In this document: positions 43,868-52,361 of the stretch, piece after piece | Numbering within the stretch: the first letter of the stretch is position 1 | Layout of the letters: every line of letters starts with the position of its first letter | Origin: Nocardia fusca NBRC 14340 | GTDB lineage: Bacteria > Actinomycetota > Actinomycetes > Mycobacteriales > Mycobacteriaceae | Assembly (NCBI RefSeq): GCF_001618425.1 | Contig: NZ_BDCU01000017.1 | Span: 186,001-250,000 of the forward strand | DNA length: 64,000 nucleotides | Direction of reading: 5' to 3' | The notes under the pieces: generated by a model | What the model was told of the DNA's origin: nothing | Databases searched by the model: none | Seen by the model: the letters and a program-made list of their open reading frames with translations, nothing else | Translations under genes and position numbers: made by a program

Positions 43868-44835
43868 AGGGCGCGGTCTCCACCGGCCTCGATCGAATAC
43901 GTCTCGCGCCGGGCCTGTTCGGCGTGGATACGGTCCAGCCGGGCCTCGGACAGATCCGTTTCCCACAGCGGCTGCAACATATGCCAGTCGGCCGGGTGCT
44001 CGGCGATACCGGCGGCGAAACAATCCGCCAGCGCCTGCGTCGCGGCCGCGACACCGTCCGTCACATCCAGGGGTTCCCGGGTACGGACCAGCCAGCCCTC
44101 ACGGCCGCGGTCGTCCACGGTGAACGAGACGTGTACCGGCATGAGCGCGGCACCGGTTTCCACGGCGAGCGCGGCCGCTCCGGCGGGCATCCAGGTCCGT
44201 TCGCCGAAGAAGGTGACCGGGACACCGCGACCGGTGAGGTCACGCTCCCCCATCAGGCAGACGATCTTGTTGTCACGCAACCGCTGCACCAGCGCGGTGA
44301 ACGGCGGCTGCTCGCCGCCGGTCAGCGGGAACACCTCGAAGCCGAGACTCTCCCGGTAGGCGACGAACCGTTCGAACAGCGATTCCGGTTCCAGCCGTTC
44401 CGCGACGGTGGTGAACGTCCCGTAGTTCTGGACCAGCCACGTACCGGCCATATCCCAGTTACCCGAATGCGGCAGGACGAACACCACTCCGCGACCGCGG
44501 GCCAGCGCGGCGTCCAGGTGTTCGCGGCCGATCACCGTGATCCGGCCCGACCTCACCAGTTCGGCGTGATCCATCGTCGGCAGCCGGAACGCCTCCCGCC
44601 AGTAGCGGGCGTAGGAACGCATACTCTCCCGGACGAGTTCGTCGGATACGGCTTCCGCGGGCATCCCGACCACCCGGGCCAGATTGCGCCGCAATTGGAC
44701 CGGCCCGCCCTTGCGGGACACGAAATCCGCACCCCGGTCGAACAGTGTGCGCGCCGCCCGATCCGGGAGGGCGCGCACCAGCCGCCAGCCCGCGGCGTAT
44801 CCGCGATCGCTCGCGTTCGCCCGCCACCCGCTCAC
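43864..44835 (-). CDS. Phosphatidylinositol mannoside acyltransferase (PatA-like)
   Basis: Membrane-associated acyltransferase of the LpxL/HtrB family that acylates the PIM mannose. The 323-residue protein has the catalytic HSGNWD (about 122-127) and the downstream GERDLTGRGVPVTFFG. Same place as Rv2611c between pimA and pgsA1. GTG at 44835 overlaps the pgsA stop (GTGA). Confidence 0.93.
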   Translation of the reverse strand: MSGWRANASDRGYAAGWRLVRALPDRAARTLFDRGADFVSRKGGPVQLRRNLARVVGMPAEAVSDELVRESMRSYARYWREAFRLPTMDHAELVRSGRITVIGREHLDAALARGRGVVFVLPHSGNWDMAGTWLVQNYGTFTTVAERLEPESLFERFVAYRESLGFEVFPLTGGEQPPFTALVQRLRDNKIVCLMGERDLTGRGVPVTFFGERTWMPAGAAALAVETGAALMPVHVSFTVDDRGREGWLVRTREPLDVTDGVAAATQALADCFAAGIAEHPADWHMLQPLWETDLSEARLDRIHAEQARRETYSIEAGGDRAL

Positions 44836-45500
44836 GACGGCCGCTCCGTTCCCTTGTTCGTGCTACCCAGGATCTCGCGGGCCCCGGGCGAGTTGCGCAC
44901 CGCCAGCACCCGCTGGCCCACCGTCACGATGCTGAGTACGGCCAGGACCCACATCGCCACGTGCACGGCCCAGGTGAGCCATTCGATACCCCAGTACCCG
45001 CCGATCCCGGTAAGCCCGGCGCCCACCAGCACGATCACCAGCCGGTCCGGGCGTTCGATCAGGCCCCCGTCGGCGGACAGCCCGCTGGCCTCGGCCCGGG
45101 CTTTGGCGTAGGAGATGACCTGCGACGTCACCAGGACCACCAGAGTGGCCACGAACAGCGGCCTGCTCTGTTCGTGGTAGACCGCCCACCAGGCCAGCGA
45201 ACCGAAGATGGCGCCGTCGGCGACGCGGTCGCAGGTCGCGTCGAGCACCGCCCCGTAGCGGGTCCCACCGCCCCGGGCCCGGGCCATCGCGCCGTCGAGC
45301 ATGTCGAACATGACGAACAACCAGATGAGCATGGTTCCCCAGAACAGATGCCCGGTGGGGAACAGCGTGACCGCGGCGGCGATCGAGGCGGCGGTGCCGA
45401 TGAGGGTTACCGCGTCGGGGGTGAGGCCGGTGCCGACCAGGGCCCTACCCAGCGGCGCGGTGGCCTTGGCGAAGGTCGCCCGGCCGAAGATGCTCAGCAC
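44832..45500 (-). CDS. pgsA: Phosphatidylinositol phosphate synthase PgsA1
   Basis: CDP-alcohol phosphotransferase that joins CDP-diacylglycerol to inositol phosphate, giving the lipid for PIM synthesis. The 222-residue polytopic protein has the family motif D-x2-DG-x2-AR-x8-G-x3-D-x3-D (DMLDGAMARARGGGTRYGAVLDATCD). GTG at 45500. First committed gene of the PIM run pgsA-acyltransferase-pimA. Confidence 0.94.
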   Translation of the reverse strand: MLSIFGRATFAKATAPLGRALVGTGLTPDAVTLIGTAASIAAAVTLFPTGHLFWGTMLIWLFVMFDMLDGAMARARGGGTRYGAVLDATCDRVADGAIFGSLAWWAVYHEQSRPLFVATLVVLVTSQVISYAKARAEASGLSADGGLIERPDRLVIVLVGAGLTGIGGYWGIEWLTWAVHVAMWVLAVLSIVTVGQRVLAVRNSPGAREILGSTNKGTERPS

Positions 45501-45578
45501 CTACCCCTCCTGCTCTGCCCGGTGGGTCGCCCGCACCCATCCGGCTCCGGCGCGCGCCCGTAGTACGGCGTCGCTCAT

Positions 45579-46178
45579 CTACGCCTCCTCCCAGGCCGAC
45601 GCGAGTAGCGCCCGGGTCTCGCGCAGCAGCTGCGGCATCACCTTCGCGCCCCCGATCACGGTGATGAAGTTCGCGTCACCACCCCAGCGCGGAACGATGT
45701 GCTGGTGCAGATGGTCGGCGAGTGAGCCCCCCGCGACACCGCCCAGGTTGAGTCCCACATTGAAGCCGTGCGGGCGGGACACCTTCTTCATCGTCCGGAT
45801 GGCCCGCTGCGTGAACTCCATCAGCTCGGCGGATTCGGCGGCGGTGAGATCCTCCAGGTTCGCGACCCGGCGATAGGGCACCACCATCATGTGCCCCGGG
45901 TTGTAGGGATACAGGTTCAGCACCGCGTACACCTGCTCGCCGCGGGCGATGACCAGACCGTCCTCATCGGACATGGTGGGGATATCGGTGAACGGATGCC
46001 CGGTCGCGCCCTTGGGCGCCGTGGTGGCGGCCTCCGCGATATAGGACATCCGATACGGCGTCCACAGCCGCTGCAACCGGTCCGGTTCGCCCGCGCCGCG
46101 ATCCACGATCTCGCCGGACCGCTCCGGGGTCGCGCCCGACTCCTCGGTCAGCTCGTCCGGCACCGTGCGCTCACTCAT
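45579..46178 (-). CDS. HIT-domain nucleotide phosphorylase/hydrolase
   Basis: A 199-residue HIT protein with YPYNPGHMMVVPYRR and the catalytic triad DHLHQHIVPR. It corresponds to Rv2613c, which is known as a diadenosine tetraphosphate phosphorylase. The N-terminal 35 residues are acidic and variable. ATG at 46178, 36 bases behind thrS; 78 bases separate it from pgsA. Confidence 0.93.
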   Translation of the reverse strand: MSERTVPDELTEESGATPERSGEIVDRGAGEPDRLQRLWTPYRMSYIAEAATTAPKGATGHPFTDIPTMSDEDGLVIARGEQVYAVLNLYPYNPGHMMVVPYRRVANLEDLTAAESAELMEFTQRAIRTMKKVSRPHGFNVGLNLGGVAGGSLADHLHQHIVPRWGGDANFITVIGGAKVMPQLLRETRALLASAWEEA

Positions 46179-46214
46179 GCTCCATACCCTTTCCCCGCCC
46201 GGACGGACCCGGTG

Positions 46215-48287
46215 TCACTCGGGCGCACCGCCTTCGCTGTCCACCAGGGCGCGAACCGTGTCCGCGGTGGGCGAGGAATTGTCGCGGCGGCGGATCCACT
46301 CCGCGACCACTCGCACCGCATCGTCCACCGGTACCCCGTTGACCTGGGTGCCATCCCGGAACCGGAAGCTCACCGCGCCGGCCTCCACATCCCGCGCGCC
46401 GGCCAGCAGCATGAACGGCACTTTCTGCGCGGTGTGGTTGAAGATCTTCTTCTGCATCCGGTCGTCACCGCGATCGACCTCGGCCCGGACCCCGGCCGCG
46501 CGCAGCCGCTCCACCACCGCGTCCAGGTGCGGGACGAAGGTATCGGCGACCGGAATGCCGACCACCTGCACCGGCGCCAGCCAGGCCGGGAACGCACCCG
46601 CGTAGTGCTCGGTGAGGACGCCGAAGAAGCGTTCTATCGAGCCGAACAGGGCCCGATGGATCATCACCGGCCGCTTCTTGGTGCCGTCGGAGGCGGTGTA
46701 CTCGAGTTCGAACAGGTCCGGTTCGAAGAAATCCAGCTGGATGGTCGACATCTGCCAGTTGCGGCCGAGCGCGTCGCGGGTCTGCACCGAGATCTTCGGG
46801 CCGTAGAAGGCGGCGCCGCCGGGATCGGGCACGAGTTCCAGACCGGACGCCTCCCCCACCTGGCGCAGGGTCTCGGTGGCCTCGTCCCACAGTTCGTCGG
46901 AGCCGACGTACTTGTCCGGGTCCTTGGTGGACAGTTCCAGATAGAAATCGTCCAGACCGTAGGCCTTCAGCAAGTCGAGCACGAACCGCAGGGTGCCGGT
47001 CAGTTCCTCGACGACCTGCTCCTGGGTGCAGTAGAGATGCGCGTCGTCCTGGGTGAAACCACGGGCCCGGGTCAGGCCGTGCACCACCCCGGACTTCTCG
47101 TACCGGTACACCGAACCGAATTCGAACAGCCGCAGCGGCAGTTCCCGATACGACCGGCCGCGGGACCGGTAGATCAGGTTGTGCATCGGGCAATTCATCG
47201 GCTTGAGGTAGTAGTCCTGCCCCGGCTTGCGCACGGTGCCGTCCTCGTTGAGTTCGGCGTCCAGGTGCATGGGCGGGTACATCCCGTCGGCATACCACTC
47301 GAGGTGCTTGGAGGTCTCGAACAGATGCGCCTTGGTGATGTGCGGGGTGTTGACGAACTCGTAGCCCGCCGCCACATGCTGCTGACGCGAATAGTCCTCC
47401 ATCTCCTTGCGGATGATGCCGCCCTTGGGATGGAACACCGGCAGACCCGAGCCCAGTTCGTCCGGGAAGGAGAACAGGTCGAGTTCCAGGCCCAGTTTGC
47501 GATGGTCGCGCTTCTCGGCCTCGGCGAGCAGGTGCAGGTACTCCTCCTGCGCCTCGGTCGATTCCCAGGCGGTGCCGTAGATGCGCTGCAGGCCTTCCCG
47601 GTTCTGGTCACCGCGCCAGTACGCGGCCGAACTGCGGGTCAGCTTGAAGGCCGGGATGAACTTGGTGGTGGGGATGTGCGGGCCCCGGCACAGATCGCCC
47701 CACACCCGCTCGCCGGTCCGCGGGTCGAGATTGTCGTAGATGGTCAGCTCGTTACCGCCGACCTCCATGATCTCCGGGTCGTCGATCCCGGATTTGTCGC
47801 CGATCAGTTCGAGTTTGAACGGTTCCTTCGCGAGTTCGATCCGCGCCTGGTCCACCTCGACCACGCGGCGGGAGAACCGCTGCGCGCCCTTGACGATCTT
47901 CTTCATCCGGGACTCCAGCTTGGCCAGATCCTCGGGGGTGAACGGGCGCTCGACCCGGAAGTCGTAGTAGAAGCCGTCCTTGATCGGCGGGCCGATACCC
48001 AGCACGGCCTCGGGGAACTCCTGCTGCACCGCTTGGGCCAGCACATGGGCGGCCGAATGGCGGATCACGCTGCGGCCGTCCTCGGTGTTCGCGGCGACCG
48101 GGGTGACCTCGGTATCGAGTTCCGGAGCCCAGGAGAGGTCGCGCAACTGTCCCGCGGCGTCGCGGACGACGACCACGGTATCGGGGCCCTTGGCCGGCAG
48201 GCCCGCCTCACGCACCGCGGCACCCGCCGTCGTCCCGGCAGGCACCCGGACGAGGGTGGCTGGGCTGCGGGGGGCTGTGGTGGTCAC
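46215..48287 (-). CDS. thrS: Threonyl-tRNA synthetase
   Basis: Class II synthetase for tRNA-Thr. The 690-residue protein has an N-terminal TGS domain, the editing domain ([16 protein letters not shown]), the catalytic core ([24 protein letters not shown]) and a C-terminal anticodon-binding domain. GTG at 48287 follows GGAGAG. The 235-base upstream spacer has a TAGCAT hexamer (48428-48433, minus strand) as a possible -10 and no T-box sequence. Confidence 0.97.
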   Translation of the reverse strand: MTTTAPRSPATLVRVPAGTTAGAAVREAGLPAKGPDTVVVVRDAAGQLRDLSWAPELDTEVTPVAANTEDGRSVIRHSAAHVLAQAVQQEFPEAVLGIGPPIKDGFYYDFRVERPFTPEDLAKLESRMKKIVKGAQRFSRRVVEVDQARIELAKEPFKLELIGDKSGIDDPEIMEVGGNELTIYDNLDPRTGERVWGDLCRGPHIPTTKFIPAFKLTRSSAAYWRGDQNREGLQRIYGTAWESTEAQEEYLHLLAEAEKRDHRKLGLELDLFSFPDELGSGLPVFHPKGGIIRKEMEDYSRQQHVAAGYEFVNTPHITKAHLFETSKHLEWYADGMYPPMHLDAELNEDGTVRKPGQDYYLKPMNCPMHNLIYRSRGRSYRELPLRLFEFGSVYRYEKSGVVHGLTRARGFTQDDAHLYCTQEQVVEELTGTLRFVLDLLKAYGLDDFYLELSTKDPDKYVGSDELWDEATETLRQVGEASGLELVPDPGGAAFYGPKISVQTRDALGRNWQMSTIQLDFFEPDLFELEYTASDGTKKRPVMIHRALFGSIERFFGVLTEHYAGAFPAWLAPVQVVGIPVADTFVPHLDAVVERLRAAGVRAEVDRGDDRMQKKIFNHTAQKVPFMLLAGARDVEAGAVSFRFRDGTQVNGVPVDDAVRVVAEWIRRRDNSSPTADTVRALVDSEGGAPE

Positions 48288-48522
48288 GGTGGCGCTCTCC
48301 TCGGTATCTGTGGCCGGTTGCGGTTCGGCTCGCTCGGGCAACGGATCGCCCGCATCACTCCGGCTCGTTCCGGCTCGATGACGGCTCGATCCGTCTGTCG
48401 GTGACCGGGCACAGCCCGGCCGCGACCATGCTATCGGCACAGCCGGGAACGCGTGTCGATGGACCGGGCGAGGTCGCTCGCCGTGCCCGCGCGAATGCCC
48501 GGCCGGTAACGGAACCGGCTCC

Positions 48523-49170
48523 TCACCCCCGCCGCGCGTAGTCCGCGAGCAGCGCTTCACGCTCGTCCGGGCGGCGTTTGGGGCAGCTGACGCATTTCTC
48601 GCAGCCCGGCGCCTCGTACACGAGGCAGCAGGAGGCACGCCGGACGAAGGTGCGCCCGGCGACCTCGACGAAACGGGGTTCGGGCAGTGCCGTGCCGATC
48701 GCCTCCGCCAGCCGCCGGCCGATCGGGGGTTGCCCGGCGTCGACGGCCCAGCTCCCCACCACATCGGTGACCACCGCCCACAGCGCCGGTTCCCGGACAC
48801 CCGACACCGCGGTGAGGCGGTCGATCACCGTGGTGAGGGTCTCCCGCAGGGCCACCGCGATATCGGCCTCGGTGGCCTCGATCCCGGAGTCCGCGCCTGC
48901 CGCGTGCCACCCGGGTTCGTCGATCCCTACCCGTTCGACGGTCCCGTCGGCGCGCAGGGTCAGCGTGAGCCGGTCCAGGGTGGGTGCCGGAATCGGACGC
49001 CCCTGGGCCAGCGCCCGCACCACCTGTTCGACCAGCGCCGAGGCCGTCATACACCACCACAGCGTCGCGCTCACCCGCATCGAATCGGTACGCCAGGACG
49101 CGCCGAGATCCGCCAGTCGAGCCGCCAGCCACGATTCGTCGGTGAGCATCCGGCCGCGCACCGAGATCAC
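48523..49170 (-). CDS. FhuF-like ferric iron reductase (2Fe-2S)
   Basis: A 215-residue protein with the FhuF C-terminal cluster motif CC-x8-C-x2-C ([20 protein letters not shown]), which holds a 2Fe-2S cluster in siderophore-iron reductases. GTG at 49170 is chosen because it overlaps the upstream stop (GTGA); a TTG and a GTG further upstream are possible but lie inside the neighbour. Siderophore genes are not nearby. Confidence 0.88.
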   Translation of the reverse strand: MISVRGRMLTDESWLAARLADLGASWRTDSMRVSATLWWCMTASALVEQVVRALAQGRPIPAPTLDRLTLTLRADGTVERVGIDEPGWHAAGADSGIEATEADIAVALRETLTTVIDRLTAVSGVREPALWAVVTDVVGSWAVDAGQPPIGRRLAEAIGTALPEPRFVEVAGRTFVRRASCCLVYEAPGCEKCVSCPKRRPDEREALLADYARRG

Positions 49171-49658
49171 GACATCAGGGGGCTGCGCAACCACTGCCAA
49201 TCGACTCCGATCCAGTCACCGACCAATCCGAACGTCCCGAGTACCCACAGGGTCGCCACGACCAGCGCACACGTCGCCAGGAAGGCGATCACCTGCATGA
49301 TCGGCCCGCGGGAGATGTACCAGGCCATCCCGCGCCGGTACTTGTCCCGCAACCACACCAGCGCTCGCCGCGCCACCGCGAACTCGGTGGCCAGGATGCC
49401 GATACCGGCGAACACCAGTGCCCAGCCCGGACCGGGGAACGGGATGGTGATCACCCCGACGACGAGCACCGCGGTGCCGACGACCGCGACCCCGACGCGG
49501 TAGACGATCTCGAGCGTAGGGCGCCGGGCGATCCGATCCCGGTAGGCGCGCCAGAACGCGGGACCGGACCGGTGCCCGGCCTCCGGCTCGGTGCCCTCTC
49601 CGGGTATACCGGCCTCGGCCGCGGGACGATCCGCGACGGAATCGGAACGACTTTCCAC
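49167..49658 (-). CDS. PGPGW-motif membrane protein (TIGR02611-like)
   Basis: A 163-residue membrane protein with the PFPGPGW motif between two helices (VVGTAVLVVGVITIPFPGPGW and LVFAGIGILATEFAVA), and a third helix near the C-terminus. Function unknown; the family is widespread in actinobacteria. GTG at 49658 is preferred because a terminator hairpin lies upstream at 49698-49732; a GTG at 49745 overlapping the transporter stop is an alternative. Coupled to the FhuF-like gene. Confidence 0.82.
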   Translation of the reverse strand: MESRSDSVADRPAAEAGIPGEGTEPEAGHRSGPAFWRAYRDRIARRPTLEIVYRVGVAVVGTAVLVVGVITIPFPGPGWALVFAGIGILATEFAVARRALVWLRDKYRRGMAWYISRGPIMQVIAFLATCALVVATLWVLGTFGLVGDWIGVDWQWLRSPLMS

Positions 49659-49697
49659 GGGTACCAGCCTACGAGGCGCCGCGGGACGAGAGCGCGG

Positions 49698-49732
49698 ACG
49701 TGACCCGCCCGGGAGACCCGGACGGGTCACGT
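49698..49732 (-). terminator. Terminator after the first SulP-carbonic anhydrase gene
   Basis: Arms ACGTGACCCGCCCGG and CCGGACGGGTCACGT pair at 14 of 15 positions around a five-base loop, starting 10 bases beyond the transporter stop at 49742. Supports separate transcription of the PGPGW-family gene. Confidence 0.65.
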
Positions 49733-49741
49733 TCCGGCGCG

Positions 49742-52051
49742 TCACCGGGCGGACTGCGCCGGTTCCCGCTGCAACTGCGCCAATAACTCGTTGTTGTCCT
49801 CGATGGGGGCGATGTCGTCGAGGCGGACTTCGATGACCCGTGCGCTGGCGATATCGAAGAACAGACCGGAGACGGTGAGCCCGCGTTCGTCGGCGGCCCG
49901 GCGGACCGACGGATGCCGCTGCAGGTTCTCCAGCTGCACCGCGATATTGACCATGCTCAACTGCTCCACCGGACCGAAACCGGCGGCTTCGGCGGCGCGG
50001 CCGACCGCATGCCCGGCCCGGTAGCGCTCCAGGCTCGGCCGGCCGTATTCGAGCCAGCGGTCGATGCCCGGACCCGCGGGTTCGCCGGAGTGCAGCGCGC
50101 CCATGGCCCCACAGGAGGAGTGACCGCAGACCACCACGGATCGGACATTCAACTTCTCCACCGCGAAGACCAGCGCCGCCTCCACCGACGCGTCACCGTG
50201 CTCGGGCACCAGATTGCCCACATTGCGCACCGTGAACAGATCACCCGGCCCGCTGTTGGTGATCACATTGGGCACGATCCGCGAATCCGAGCAGGTCAGG
50301 AAGAAGGAATCCGGATCCTGGCCGTCACGCAGCTCGTCCAGATGCGGCCGCATCAGATGCGCGTGGCTGCGATGGTAGGCCGCGATACCGCTGACCAGCG
50401 GATCACCACTGTCTCCCGATCCATTCGACGAACCGTTGCGATCCACCTGCCAGGGCCCGAGGACACCGTCGAGGGCGACCCGGCTCATACTGCGCGAGGG
50501 TGGTGCTGCTTCCACGTTCGCCATCCGCGCGGCACCGATTTCCACGAAATCGACAGTGCCACCGTTGCTCTCGTGCTGCCGCGCCCAATCGGTGATCGCG
50601 TCGTAGGCGGCGTGGTCGAGGAAGTCGACGGTCATCTCCACGGTCACCGGGATACCCTGCGGGACCTTCGCGAAGGTGGACGACAGTTTCGGCAGCGACA
50701 GGAACGTGCACGAGCCGTCGACCTGGATCAGCCAGCGATCGGTGCCGCCGAGCGGTTCGGCGGTGATGGTGACCCGGACGACCCGCCAGAGCAGGAGCGC
50801 GAAGGCCAGCGCCAAGCCGATCAGCACGCCTTCCAGCAGGTTCAGGAAGACCACCGCGGCCAGGGTCACCGCGTAGACGAGCAGATCGCCGGTGCGGTGG
50901 GCGAGCCGGATATGCGCCAGTTTGACCAGCTGTACGCCGATGACGATGAGCAGGCCGGCCAGCGCGGCAAGCGGGATCTGCTCCACCAGTGATGCCAGGG
51001 CCACCGAGAAGATCAGGAGCCAGACACCGTGCAGTACGGCCGAGGCCCGGCTGCGGGCCCCGGCCGCGACGTTGGTGGAGCTGCGCACGATGACGCCGGT
51101 GACGGGCAAGCCGCCGAGCAGGCCGGACAGTACGTTGGCCGAACCCTGACCGAGCATTTCGCGGTCGAAGTCGGCCCGCGGCCCGGTGTGCATCTTGTCG
51201 ATCGCGACGGCCGACAACAGACTCTCCACACTGGCGATGAGCGCGAAGGTCAGGATCATCACCACGACCCCGGCCCAGTCGCTGCGGGGCAATTCGGGCA
51301 GCCCGATCGCATCGAAGAGCGAACCGTCGATGGTGACCCGCTTGACGTCGAGCGAGAACAGCAGCGACAGCACCGTGGCCACCACGATTGCGGCCAGGGC
51401 GCCCGGGACGACCCTGACCCGTTCGGGGAGGTACTTCCAGCCGAGCATGATGGCGATGACGACCGCGCCGAGGAAAACGGCCGGCCCGTGCAGCGCGGCC
51501 AGCTGCGCGGGCAGGTCGGTGATGTTGGTCCACGCGGTGCTGTTGGATTCGCCACCGAGCAGTACGTGCAACTGTTGCAGTGCGATGGTGATGCCGATTC
51601 CGGCGAGCATGGCGTGCACCACCACCGGCGCCACGGCCAGCGCCGCCCGGGCGATGCGGCTCAGACCGAACAGGATCTGCAACACACCGGCCGCAGCGAC
51701 AATGAAACAGGTTACGCGCCAACCGAATTGGTTGATCGATTCGGCGACGATCACGGTGAGACCCGCGGCCGGGCCGCTCACCTGGAGGGCCGAGCCGCCG
51801 AGGGCACCGGCAACCACACCACCGATCACCGCGGCGATGAGACCGGCGGCCACCGGGGCGCCGGAGGCGATCGCGATACCGATGGACAGCGGTAGCGCGA
51901 CGAGGAAGACCACGATCGAGGCCGGGACATCATGGCGCAGGATCGAGGTCAGCCAGGTCGGGGTGGGTTTGCGCCCGGACCCGGCGGGCTCGCGCCCGTC
52001 CGGGCCCGAACCAGTAACTGATTCCGGGGAATTCGTGCTCTGGGTGCCCAT
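49742..52051 (-). CDS. SulP anion transporter fused to beta-carbonic anhydrase (copy 1)
   Basis: A 769-residue fusion. The SulP part (about 35-430) has 10-12 membrane helices (VPASIVVFLVALPLSIGIAIASGAP, LLGGLPVTGVIVRSSTN), followed by a STAS-like region (about 440-540) and a beta-carbonic anhydrase (about 560-769) with zinc ligands in TCSDSR and CGHSSCGAMG. M. tuberculosis Rv3273 has this architecture. It likely takes up bicarbonate (or sulfate) and interconverts CO2 and bicarbonate at the inner face. ATG at 52051 with AGGAGA upstream. Confidence 0.93.
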   Translation of the reverse strand: MGTQSTNSPESVTGSGPDGREPAGSGRKPTPTWLTSILRHDVPASIVVFLVALPLSIGIAIASGAPVAAGLIAAVIGGVVAGALGGSALQVSGPAAGLTVIVAESINQFGWRVTCFIVAAAGVLQILFGLSRIARAALAVAPVVVHAMLAGIGITIALQQLHVLLGGESNSTAWTNITDLPAQLAALHGPAVFLGAVVIAIMLGWKYLPERVRVVPGALAAIVVATVLSLLFSLDVKRVTIDGSLFDAIGLPELPRSDWAGVVVMILTFALIASVESLLSAVAIDKMHTGPRADFDREMLGQGSANVLSGLLGGLPVTGVIVRSSTNVAAGARSRASAVLHGVWLLIFSVALASLVEQIPLAALAGLLIVIGVQLVKLAHIRLAHRTGDLLVYAVTLAAVVFLNLLEGVLIGLALAFALLLWRVVRVTITAEPLGGTDRWLIQVDGSCTFLSLPKLSSTFAKVPQGIPVTVEMTVDFLDHAAYDAITDWARQHESNGGTVDFVEIGAARMANVEAAPPSRSMSRVALDGVLGPWQVDRNGSSNGSGDSGDPLVSGIAAYHRSHAHLMRPHLDELRDGQDPDSFFLTCSDSRIVPNVITNSGPGDLFTVRNVGNLVPEHGDASVEAALVFAVEKLNVRSVVVCGHSSCGAMGALHSGEPAGPGIDRWLEYGRPSLERYRAGHAVGRAAEAAGFGPVEQLSMVNIAVQLENLQRHPSVRRAADERGLTVSGLFFDIASARVIEVRLDDIAPIEDNNELLAQLQREPAQSAR

Positions 52052-52361
52052 CGTTCTCCTTCGCCGACTCGGCACGGGCCAGGTCGGTTGACGATCAAGG
52101 TGTCCGCTCGGACACAGACCGCGAACCGGCAACTCGCGGTGAAGTGGGTACTCGGCACACCAACGGGCCGAGTTGTAAACCGTTGCCATAGTAAGGGTAA
52201 TGACTTATCAAAGCCTGAGAAAGCACCCCCCACCGGTGGCGATAACGCGCGCGACCATGTCGGCCCTATCCCATTATGACCGAAATCACAGCCGAAAGCG
52301 GTTGTCTCGCAGGGGGTCCCGACTCGATCGGTAGCGCCGGAACGGATGGCCGCATCCATGC
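52052..52361 (-). promoter_or_regulatory. Leader and promoter of SulP-carbonic anhydrase copy 1
   Basis: Minus-strand -10 candidate TACTAT (52188-52193) gives a 5' leader of about 130 bases holding three hairpins: CTCGGC/GCCGAG (52151-52172), CCGCGA/TCGCGG (52119-52139) and GTGTCC/GGACAC (52100-52115). The same sequence and the first two hairpins recur before copy 2, so the leader was duplicated with the gene. Upstream of 52200 the sequence is lower in GC and shows no gene. Confidence 0.55.

Noticed and set aside
45768..48404. 878-codon plus-strand frame opposite thrS
   Set aside because: Lies wholly antisense to thrS and the HIT gene; no family resemblance.
48288..48522. Possible T-box leader before thrS
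   Set aside because: No T-box consensus (TGGxACCGCG-like) or specifier structure seen; actinobacterial T-boxes are mainly on ileS.
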